Shown piece after piece: positions 7,821-13,367 of a DNA stretch of 13,367 nt; position 1 is the first letter of the stretch; every line of letters starts with the position of its first letter. Location: the NCBI GenBank assembly GCA_016932895.1, contig JAFGCA010000529.1, positions 1 to 13,367 on the forward strand, given 5' to 3'. The notes below the pieces were generated by a model. The model did no database searches, was not told the origin of the DNA, and was given only the letters and a program-made list of their open reading frames with translations. The translations under genes and the position numbers were made by a program. This stretch comes from Sedimentisphaerales bacterium (lineage in GTDB: Bacteria; Planctomycetota; Phycisphaerae; Sedimentisphaerales; SG8-4).

Positions 7821-9986
7821 CTATTTCTGCGACTCAACAATCCGAGCCAGGATGCCAGCGAGTTCATCGAGGCGAAAACCCTCGGCCCGGACAATATGGT
7901 CCTTATCCGTCAGAATCAGCCAGGGCAGGGATTGAACGCCCCAGGTGAAGCGGGTTTCTTCGACGTCACCTTGAATCACTCCCGTCGGGAACGGAATGTC
8001 GTAGCTTCCGGCCCACTCATTGAGTTTGTCTTCATTGATTTTCGAGGCCTGAACGATGACAACGGCTATACCTTTTCCGTTCAGTTCTTCTGCACGTTTG
8101 GCAAGCGCTCTTACACAGTACCGTGACGGCCGTTGCTGCATGTCGAAGAAGCAAACCAGGACCGCCTTGTCACGGATGAGAGCGTCGGCGTCATCCAACA
8201 GCATGTTCAAACCTGGCAGTTTGGCGCCGAGGCGTGATCTGTACCGCGGACCCGGCTTCACTCTGCCGCTGAGAACATCGTCAAGGCTGTACCGAGACTG
8301 GTTCACGCTGTCGTAGACGTCCGTATCGGATTCTAAAGGCAGGCCAAATGCGGTAAACGCACGGTCTGGAACGGCCGCGCGGGATTCATAGGCCAATACC
8401 TCCAACTTCTGGCGGGCGTACCGATGACGAGGCCGCTTGGGGTTGTCATCATCGTCGAATTCGGTCTCCTCCTCAGTACGTTCCACGTCTTTGACGAAGC
8501 ACTGGTTTCCATGCCATTGCCAGTGAATGCGGTACTGCCTGCTGCTCTCAGTCCGTCGCTCATCGTGTTCGTCTTCTGTTTCAACAAGCGACAAAATGCG
8601 AGCGGGTGGGCCCATGTTCATTCTTACTTCCAGCGTATCCTTCTCGCCTGCGGCCGCATGGATGCATGTCAATTGCAGAATGGCATCATCGGTAACGGTG
8701 ACCGAGGGGAAAAGCCGCGTTTCCTGGGCCCATCCTGCGTATGCGCGCAAGAATTCGGCTGGTTCCACGCCATGAAATCGATTGAATGTATCCGGATGCA
8801 TGTCATATCCGAGTTCTCGGTGGAAGATGCCAATCTCGTTGTCCTCGATTTCAAGATCATCGCCATGATACCGGATGCCGTATTCTGGATTCTCGGCAAA
8901 GATCCATTCAAGTTGCTTCACCTTGCCGCTGGGACCGGAGAATACGTCCGACCGGGACGAAGTCCCCTTGAATTGGAACTGAATGATCCTGTCTTCGTTC
9001 TCCTCTTCCCATCGATCCTTCTCCGCGGACTCCTTCCGGATTTCATGAAAGTGAGCTACGCCTCGGCCGCTCAGTAGATTAGGGTCGACTGCGTCGTTCA
9101 TCCGTATCGCGGCTGCGACTCGTTGCAGCAAAGCCGCCAGTTCCGGGGACCATTCCTTCTTGCGCTCGCAGTATGCTTTCAACTCAAGGACCGGATTGTC
9201 CTCGGCGGGATCGTACAGGTGCTTGATTTCGGCGGCAAACAGGGCCCGCTTGAATACGGCCACCTCATCTATCATGCCGTGCCAGAATTCGCCTCTGTGC
9301 GTTGCGATGCCGCCTATGTAGAGTGTGCCCGTGAAGCCGTCTCGAGGCAACTCCTTCATCTGAATCAGCCGACCATCGAAATAGATGCCTCCGCGGGTTC
9401 CATCGAAGGTAGCGGCAATGTGCGTCCAGTCGTTTTCCTGAAGGCTCATCTCGTCCGTCTCTATGCCGTCGTCTTCCCATTCATTCTCATCTTCTTGCCA
9501 GATGACGGTGTTGAATTCCACATCTCCACCTGTCGCGCCCTGCACCGCGAAGAAGGACTCAGCACCGCTGTCGAACAGAAAGACGCGCCGATTGTTCACG
9601 CCACCGGTGGCGGTCTTGATCCAGGCGGCAAAAGTGAACGTCTCCAGGTGAACGTTCTCGACGGAGACGAAGCCATCCGTCCCAGGGAAGAAGCCCGCTG
9701 CGCCGGACTTGCCTTCGGGTCGATATTCGACCCCGTGGACCTTGCCATGGCGGCTGTTGCCGGATAGATCCGTGACATTGGCGTGGAATGGTTCGTCGAA
9801 CGAATAGTAGAGCAGCAAATCTTCCCTCAGGTATTCTGTCATTTCAGCGAACAACGGTTTCTGTAGACCGCTTTCCCGTACTGTCCCCTCGGCCTTGAAC
9901 TCACCACTCACAGTCCCAGCCAAACACAACGCGCATAACGCCCACACGAGTGTTACAGCCCTATGGAAGCTCTGAGGATTTCCCAT
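7821..9986 (-). CDS. Secreted LamG/concanavalin A-like protein with C-terminal degenerate thioredoxin-like domain
   Basis: The product is 721 aa. A signal peptide (about 1-28, ending TVSG) precedes a LamG/concanavalin A-like jelly roll at about 57-265. It shows LLLYYSFDEPF, a W-I-K-T strand, NDWTHIAATFDGTRGGIYFDG, and GMIDEVAVFKRALFAAEIK, the usual closing motif of that fold. The middle (about 300-590) is acidic and not recognised. Residues about 600-721 are the shared domain, with CFFDMQQRPSRYC (Gln618, Ser621, Cys624) and the SLPWLILTD loop. The ribosome site AAGGAGGTGA six nt before the ATG is close to perfect. It lies inside the end of the preceding gene, which it overlaps by 26 nt. By eye the gene is AT-richer than its neighbours (not computed), which might mean a different origin for its first two thirds. 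LamG modules usually bind glycans or proteins; no catalytic residues are evident. Confidence 0.9.
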   Translation of the reverse strand: MGNPQSFHRAVTLVWALCALCLAGTVSGEFKAEGTVRESGLQKPLFAEMTEYLREDLLLYYSFDEPFHANVTDLSGNSRHGKVHGVEYRPEGKSGAAGFFPGTDGFVSVENVHLETFTFAAWIKTATGGVNNRRVFLFDSGAESFFAVQGATGGDVEFNTVIWQEDENEWEDDGIETDEMSLQENDWTHIAATFDGTRGGIYFDGRLIQMKELPRDGFTGTLYIGGIATHRGEFWHGMIDEVAVFKRALFAAEIKHLYDPAEDNPVLELKAYCERKKEWSPELAALLQRVAAAIRMNDAVDPNLLSGRGVAHFHEIRKESAEKDRWEEENEDRIIQFQFKGTSSRSDVFSGPSGKVKQLEWIFAENPEYGIRYHGDDLEIEDNEIGIFHRELGYDMHPDTFNRFHGVEPAEFLRAYAGWAQETRLFPSVTVTDDAILQLTCIHAAAGEKDTLEVRMNMGPPARILSLVETEDEHDERRTESSRQYRIHWQWHGNQCFVKDVERTEEETEFDDDDNPKRPRHRYARQKLEVLAYESRAAVPDRAFTAFGLPLESDTDVYDSVNQSRYSLDDVLSGRVKPGPRYRSRLGAKLPGLNMLLDDADALIRDKAVLVCFFDMQQRPSRYCVRALAKRAEELNGKGIAVVIVQASKINEDKLNEWAGSYDIPFPTGVIQGDVEETRFTWGVQSLPWLILTDKDHIVRAEGFRLDELAGILARIVESQK

Positions 9987-11370
9987 CCGTCACCTCCTTG
10001 ATCTTCTCATTGAGTTGATTGATTCCAAAGCCGGCAGACCGCATCGTGTGCGTGCGGTCGGTCAGGATTAGCCAGGGCAGGGAGCGGACGCCCCAGGTGA
10101 AACGGATTTGTTTGTGGTTGTTGCGTATCCTTGCGAGCGCGAAGAATTCGTGTGCGTTGGGGATGAGCTCATCAGATGGTTCCGCCTGGATGACGAGGAC
10201 GGTAATATCTTGCTCGCGGAGGTACGCGGCTTTGGCGGCCAGTTGGCGCAGGCAATGTCGCGACGGACGCTGGCTTGTGTCGCAAAAGCAGATCAGCAGC
10301 GGTTTTCCGCGCAGGTTCTCCATCTCGCCGTCCAGGCTGACGTCGTTGAAGTCGGGGATGGGCTTGCCGAGCAAACTGGGTGGCTGCGGCACATGGATGT
10401 AGCGTCGAAATTCCTCGCCGCGGTGGTCCTGGATTTCGACGCCTTCCTTCAATTCAACGCGGAACATCTCGTCGGGCAGCGGCTCGTTGACGCGAACCTC
10501 GACGACCTTCATGTCGCGGCGGAAGCTGAGGTACATCTGGCCGGACTCGTCGGCGTCGTAGGACGCATAGCCCTGTGTCATCGGAAACCAGCAGCCCGGA
10601 GCAACTTCCCGGTAATCGTCCAGCCAGTGTCGCATTGTCACACGACCGCTCCTGACGTGGGCGATCCCCCGCAACCGCCGGTCCCTGGCGTCGACGTACC
10701 ATCGGAACGTGAGCCCCTGGCATTGTCCCCGGCCTTCGTATTCGAGGATGTGGCGATCGGCTCGGCGAAGGATCTTCCGGTCCACAAGCCTGAAATGTTC
10801 CGGACGGCCGAAGAAATCCAAAGGTTGCTCAATGTCTGGCGTGTGCCACCAGAAGGAGTGGAGCTGCGTGCGGAGCCAGCTCAGATCGGATAGGAAGAAG
10901 CGGAAGATGGCGTTCGGATCGTTGCCGAGGTAGACGTGCTCCTGGCGGTGAGCCATGTAGTTTTCGTGTGAGACGGCCAACTTCCCATCCCAGACGCGCT
11001 CGGTCCACGAAGTGTTCGGGTCGTCGCGCAGGTAGCGCAGACGCTTGCGGTCGAAGGCCATCTCGTTCCGGTCGTGTGCCAGGGGGCGCAGGCCCGTCCA
11101 GCGATTGGGATCGAGCACCTCGTCGGGGAACTGCTCTTTGAGTTCGGCCCGGCGGGCTTCGATGGCTTTGGCTGTGTTGGTCCAGGCGCTTTCGATGCGG
11201 AGGTAGAAGCTGTTGACGTCGTGAATCCAGTTCTCGCTTTCGCGCACGGCGCGGACCAGCTCGGCGACATCGGGCGGCTCCGTTGCTTCCTGAGCGCACA
11301 CAAAACCGGCCAGCAGCGCGAGCAATACGCACAGAAGCTCGGATCGTATTGTGCATGCCGAAAGCAACAT
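9961..11370 (-). CDS. Secreted LolA-like protein with C-terminal TlpA/thioredoxin-like domain lacking CxxC
   Basis: This is the first gene of the cluster. I chose the ATG at 11370 because a normal signal peptide (MLLSACTIRSELLCVLLALL, then AGFVCAQ) starts there, giving 469 aa. A GTG at 11430 in the same frame would add 20 residues, and neither start has a strong ribosome site. Residues about 30-330 form an extracytoplasmic domain with strands such as FYLRIESAW, HILEYEGRGQCQGLTFRWYV and MYLSFRRDMKVVEVRV, reminiscent of the LolA/lipoprotein-sorting fold. It then has SLLGKPIPDFNDVSLDG and LRGKPLLICF, the clearest TlpA-type entry of the five paralogs. This fixes the alignment: Q367-R-P-S370 occupies the CxxC positions, with Cys373 after it. 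The cis-Pro loop reads VRSLPWLILTD. The 3' end overlaps the LamG gene by 26 nt. Function is unknown. Confidence 0.85.
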   Translation of the reverse strand: MLLSACTIRSELLCVLLALLAGFVCAQEATEPPDVAELVRAVRESENWIHDVNSFYLRIESAWTNTAKAIEARRAELKEQFPDEVLDPNRWTGLRPLAHDRNEMAFDRKRLRYLRDDPNTSWTERVWDGKLAVSHENYMAHRQEHVYLGNDPNAIFRFFLSDLSWLRTQLHSFWWHTPDIEQPLDFFGRPEHFRLVDRKILRRADRHILEYEGRGQCQGLTFRWYVDARDRRLRGIAHVRSGRVTMRHWLDDYREVAPGCWFPMTQGYASYDADESGQMYLSFRRDMKVVEVRVNEPLPDEMFRVELKEGVEIQDHRGEEFRRYIHVPQPPSLLGKPIPDFNDVSLDGEMENLRGKPLLICFCDTSQRPSRHCLRQLAAKAAYLREQDITVLVIQAEPSDELIPNAHEFFALARIRNNHKQIRFTWGVRSLPWLILTDRTHTMRSAGFGINQLNEKIKEVTDGKSSELP

Positions 11371-11701
11371 GCCAACGGGCCCATTCGATTTCCGCTTGTT
11401 CGGCCGGAAGTATCGCGAATTCCAGACCACATACTCGCTTATGTAGACGCCAGCGGGGAGCGCTTGTTACTGAACTTTTGCAAAATGGAGATTAGGCTTA
11501 CTTTAGGAAGGAAAAATCTCCTTCGCGATTTTTCCTTCCGAGAACGTAAGTGCTTTGCGTATGGGGATATAGGCCCATTCTTCAAGGAAACCACACCAAC
11601 GATCCCCTTGAAGAATATAAGCCTAATCTCCATTTTGCAAAGACTCATCCTGACTGTTACACAAAAAGCCCGTTTTTCCTGTCGCTGCGGCCGATTTTCT
11701 C
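11371..11701. other. Intergenic region containing a MITE-like element
   Basis: About 330 nt lie between the stop of the iron-sulfur protein gene and the chosen start of the LolA-like gene. Half of it (11477-11641) is the inverted-repeat element listed separately. The rest shows no recognisable gene and no clear promoter or terminator. The promoter of the five-gene cluster presumably lies here or in the element's left end, but I cannot point to it. Confidence 0.5.
11477..11641. mobile_element. MITE-like element with 24-bp terminal inverted repeat and two internal hairpins
   Basis: Left arm 11477-11500 (starting TTTGCAAAATGGAGATTAGG) and right arm 11618-11641 are perfect reverse complements over 24 bp. 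Inside are two further perfect inverted repeats: a 13-bp stem with an 8-nt loop (11506-11518 with 11527-11539) and an 11-bp stem with an 18-nt loop (11577-11587 with 11606-11616). The whole could fold as a long closing stem with two side hairpins on either strand. There is no open frame for a transposase. AT content is higher than in the surroundings. I see no convincing target-site duplication. The best reading is a non-autonomous miniature inverted-repeat element; a structured RNA or a bidirectional transcription-end element is possible. Confidence 0.68.
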
Positions 11702-12583
11702 TCAGGCCGGGGGCATGGGCTCGGCGACCGGGGCCTTCGCGTCGGCGGGCACCTTCGAGCGGCCGTGGAAGATCGTGTGCGGCACCAGCGCACCGAGGTT
11801 GCAGCGGGTGCATTCCAGGCAGCGGATGCAGCGCAGATCATTGGGGCTCTTTTCGGGCTCGATGTTGTACTCGCACTGCTTGCTGCACAGCTTGCAGTTG
11901 GTGCACTTGCCGGCGGTGAAGCGCAGGAAGAAGGCCGAGACGCGGTTGAACGCCGCGAAGATCAGGCCCAGGGGACAGAAGACCCGGCACCACGGCCGGC
12001 GAAACAGCAAGATCGCGACCAGGAAGACGACGATGACGCTGATCTTCAAGGCGCTTGGCCACTCGATAGGCCCGCCGGCAATGGCCTGCTGGCCGATCTG
12101 CGGCAGGGCGGCTTCGATCCCACCGGCGGGGCAGATGCGGCAGATGAAAAGCGGGTGTTCCTCGCCGAAGAAGTAGGGAACCGCCAGCACCGCGACACCC
12201 AGCATGACGAAGCGAAAATGGCCCGTCCATTTCGGCAGCTCGAACTTGCGCGTCGGGACCCGGGCCGCCAGGTCCTGGAGCAGGCCGAAGGGGCAGGCCC
12301 ACCCACAGAACAGGCTGCCCAGCAGCGCGCCGAACACAATTAACAGGCCGACGGTTATAAACGGGATCAGGTGCAGCGCGCTGAACTGAGCCAGAACGCC
12401 GATCGGGCATCCGAAGGTCGCCAGAGGGCACGCGTAGCAGTGAAACACCGGCGCGCAGATGGCGTGATAACGTATGCCCAGCGGATCCAGCCAGACGAAG
12501 AGGAAAGCGGTTTGCACCCACAGGCGGTGGGGTTGCAGCTTGGCGAAGAAACGGGCGAATCGGCTCTTGTCGGCCATGGGCAC
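11702..12583 (-). CDS. NapH/NosR-like polytopic membrane protein with ferredoxin-type [4Fe-4S] clusters
   Basis: The product is about 293 aa. It has several hydrophobic segments carrying the cysteine motifs typical of the NapH/NosR/YccM group: HCYACPLATFGCPIG (Cys49, 52, 59), FCGWACPFGLLQ (93, 97), ICRICPAGG (148, 151) and WCRVFCPLGLI (199, 203). They are followed by two soluble ferredoxin motifs: CTNCKLCSKQC (227-237) and CIRCLECTRC (252-261). Family members pass electrons across the cytoplasmic membrane to extracytoplasmic acceptors. Three starts are possible: GTG 12586, GTG 12583 and ATG 12577. GGAG lies 3, 6 and 12 nt before them respectively; I prefer 12583 on spacing. All three sit inside the SECIS-like hairpin of the preceding gene, whose final TGA (12596-12598) overlaps the ribosome site. 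The two small CxxU proteins upstream are its likely redox partners. NapH itself is not implied, because no nap genes are present. Confidence 0.88.
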   Translation of the reverse strand: MPMADKSRFARFFAKLQPHRLWVQTAFLFVWLDPLGIRYHAICAPVFHCYACPLATFGCPIGVLAQFSALHLIPFITVGLLIVFGALLGSLFCGWACPFGLLQDLAARVPTRKFELPKWTGHFRFVMLGVAVLAVPYFFGEEHPLFICRICPAGGIEAALPQIGQQAIAGGPIEWPSALKISVIVVFLVAILLFRRPWCRVFCPLGLIFAAFNRVSAFFLRFTAGKCTNCKLCSKQCEYNIEPEKSPNDLRCIRCLECTRCNLGALVPHTIFHGRSKVPADAKAPVAEPMPPA

Positions 12584-12588
12584 CACGG
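12574..12588 (-). promoter_or_regulatory. Candidate bacterial SECIS hairpin of the second small selenoprotein
   Basis: On the coding strand CCGTGGTGCCCATGG folds as a 5-6 bp stem (one G-U pair) with a loop starting GU. It begins exactly 16 nt after the UGA at 12605-12607. The hairpin 3' of the other small gene has 13 of 15 identical bases, the same loop start and the same 16-nt spacing. The UGA-to-loop distance (about 21 nt) and a G among the first two loop bases fit the published bacterial SECIS pattern. It also covers all candidate start codons of the iron-sulfur protein gene. Confidence 0.65.
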
Positions 12589-12595
12589 TCTCCTT

Positions 12596-12841
12596 TCAAC
12601 TTCGTCAGGTCGGGCACGCCCGGGACGCCTTGATTCGCAGCGTGCCGAGCGGATCGCGGAACAGCCGGCCCGCGGCGACCGCGCGGTTCAAGACAAACTC
12701 CGACGCAACGGTTACGGTTGTGTCATTCGGGTCCTCGGGTTGCACGCTCCGGTCGTGCCACATAGCCCCGTAGACACACAGCCCACCGGCCAGGACGCAC
12801 AGGACCGGGAAGGTACAGACTCGGATTTGCGTTTCGTTCAT
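12596..12841 (-). CDS. Small membrane-anchored protein, candidate selenoprotein with C-terminal CxxU
   Basis: Conventionally read, the protein is 78 aa and stops at TGA 12605-12607. If that UGA is selenocysteine it is 81 aa, ends Ala-Cys76-Pro-Thr-Sec79-Arg-Ser, and stops at TGA 12596-12598. Residues about 9-27 form one membrane segment (FPVLCVLAGGLCVYGAMW); the rest would face outward or be tethered at the membrane. The layout (short N-terminus, one helix ending near a Gly-Tyr/Trp region, Cys pair at the extreme C-terminus, iron-sulfur membrane protein next door) recalls the CD1871A family of small CXXC proteins, in which the C-terminal pair is Cys-x-x-Cys. Here the second Cys position is the UGA. 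The 12941-13192 gene is its paralog. The ribosome site is weak (GGAA). Evidence for recoding is the SECIS-like hairpin at fixed distance, the paralog's identical arrangement and selC close by. A plain stop remains possible. Confidence 0.75.
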
Positions 12842-12916
12842 GGCGATTCCGATGAAAAATTACCTCGCAGCTATTCCACCGGTCTACCGGATTGTGTGAA
12901 ATCGAAAATTCTCAGG

Positions 12917-12935
12917 GGCCGTGGACACCACGGCC
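12917..12935 (-). promoter_or_regulatory. Candidate bacterial SECIS hairpin of the first small selenoprotein
   Basis: On the coding strand a perfect 8-bp stem GGCCGTGG / CCACGGCC closes a 3-nt loop (or 7 bp with loop GTGTC). Its core (12919-12933) begins 16 nt after the UGA at 12950-12952 and matches the hairpin at 12574-12588 in 13 of 15 bases. The two differing bases are one in the loop and one that turns a G-C pair into G-U, so the fold is kept. It lies beyond the proposed stop codon (TAG 12941-12943), which is acceptable for a C-terminal Sec. It lacks the U-run expected of an intrinsic terminator. Confidence 0.68.
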
Positions 12936-12940
12936 GGTTA

Positions 12941-13192
12941 CTACTTGCCTCACGTTGAGCAGGCTTCCGGCGCTTTGCCTTCGTAGGTCTTCTTGATCTG
13001 TCCGGACTCGTCGCGTTTGACGCCGCCGCGGGCGACTTCCTTGGTTACGGCCAACTCCGATGTCGGCGCCGCCCCCACCTGGCCGTCCTCGCTGGAAGCC
13101 ACTGTGGCCGACTGCCGAAACAGGCCGTAGCCGAGCACGGTGAGCCCTACCACCACCAGCAATAGTGACAGTGCTGTTCTTCGCTTCTCCAT
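12941..13192 (-). CDS. Small membrane-anchored protein, candidate selenoprotein with C-terminal CxxU
   Basis: The start ATG at 13192 has AAGGA nine nt upstream. Conventionally the protein is 80 aa and ends at TGA 12950-12952. If UGA is selenocysteine it is 83 aa, ends Ala-Cys78-Ser-Thr-Sec81-Gly-Lys, and stops at TAG 12941-12943. One membrane segment at about 8-24 (LSLLLVVVGLTVLGYGLF) is followed by a polar, probably extracytoplasmic tail with EVARGGVKRDESGQIKKTYE. The Gly-rich helix end and the terminal Cys-x-x-(Sec)-Gly parallel the small CXXC (CD1871A-like) proteins found beside membrane iron-sulfur proteins. It lies about 90 nt downstream of selC and upstream of its paralog. Likely role (inference): a thiol/selenol redox relay to the neighbouring iron-sulfur protein. 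If UGA is a normal stop, the remaining protein would carry a single terminal Cys. Confidence 0.75.
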
Positions 13193-13283
13193 AGCAATCT
13201 GTCCTTCCTCAACGACTGCATTGACAATAGCCATTCTCAGTCGGCGTTTCCCATCACCCCGGCGCCGAACGGCCGGAGCAAAA

Positions 13284-13367
13284 TGGCGGAGGCGAATGGG
13301 AATCGAACCCACCCAGGACCTTCTCGGCCCAACACTGGTTTTGAAGACCAGGGGCAACACCAGTCAC
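13284..13367 (-). tRNA. selC: Selenocysteine tRNA (anticodon UCA), 5' end cut by the window
   Basis: On the minus strand the anticodon arm is CTGGT-CTTCAAA-ACCAG, giving anticodon UCA. A long variable arm follows (stem GGGCC / GGTCC with loop GAGAA). Then comes a T arm GTGGG-TTCGATT-CCCAT and an 8-nt 3' acceptor strand TCGCCTCC, discriminator G and encoded CCA. The 8+5 bp acceptor/T arrangement, the long extra arm and a 6-bp D stem (GTGAC... with GTTGCC, loop TGGT) are hallmarks of bacterial tRNA-Sec. About 11 nt of the 5' end (the 5' acceptor strand, predicted GGAGGCGA, and the first D-stem base) lie outside the window. Its presence shows that the organism decodes UGA as selenocysteine, supporting Sec in the two genes just downstream. 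Confidence 0.93.

Noticed and set aside
12917..12935. The hairpin as an intrinsic terminator
   Set aside because: The stem is GC-rich but is followed by CCTGAGAATTTT rather than a U-run directly after the stem. The near-identical hairpin at 12574-12588 lies at the start of a gene, where a terminator makes no sense.
13258..13283. GC-rich CCGGC/GCCGG inverted repeat just after the tRNA
   Set aside because: Short stem, no following T-run; too weak to call a terminator.

Overview
The window reads as part of a GC-rich bacterial chromosome, most likely a planctomycete of the Phycisphaerae/Sedimentisphaerales type. This rests on large secreted proteins built from carboxypeptidase-regulatory-like beta-sandwich repeats, LamG, LolA-like and leucine-rich repeat modules, several ending in the same unusual thioredoxin-like domain. 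Lineage is an inference from gene style, not from a marker gene. Every gene supported here lies on the minus strand, so transcription runs from the right edge to the left.

Right end (about 11.7-13.4 kb): a 5'-truncated selenocysteine tRNA (selC, anticodon UCA) is followed by two small, single-pass membrane proteins and a NapH/NosR-like polytopic membrane iron-sulfur protein. Both small proteins end, by conventional reading, at Ala-Cys-(Ser/Pro)-Thr followed by UGA. In both, exactly 16 nt after that UGA, there is nearly the same hairpin (13 of 15 nt identical, GU-containing loop). Read as selenocysteine, the UGA creates a C-terminal CxxU motif and each frame closes two codons later. I interpret them as two paralogous selenoproteins with bacterial SECIS elements, probable redox partners of the membrane iron-sulfur protein. 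The second SECIS-like hairpin covers every candidate start codon of the iron-sulfur gene.

Middle (about 11.4-11.7 kb): a 165-bp element with a perfect 24-bp terminal inverted repeat and two internal perfect hairpins, probably a MITE.

Left and centre (0.4-11.4 kb): five tightly packed genes, plus one small frameshifted leucine-rich repeat gene, are probably co-transcribed. The N-terminal regions differ: a LolA-like protein, a LamG protein, two long multi-repeat carboxypeptidase-regulatory-like proteins, and a protein with a planctomycete-type N-terminal module plus a LolA-like region. All five end in the same TlpA/thioredoxin-like domain in which the CxxC active site is replaced by Gln-Arg-Pro-Ser/Ala, with a new conserved Cys three residues later. 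The cis-Pro loop is kept. They are probably exported. Their joint job is unknown; a redox or protein-protein docking role of the shared domain is an inference.

The left 426 nt hold the first 41 codons of a further minus-strand gene running off the window and about 300 nt without a convincing gene.
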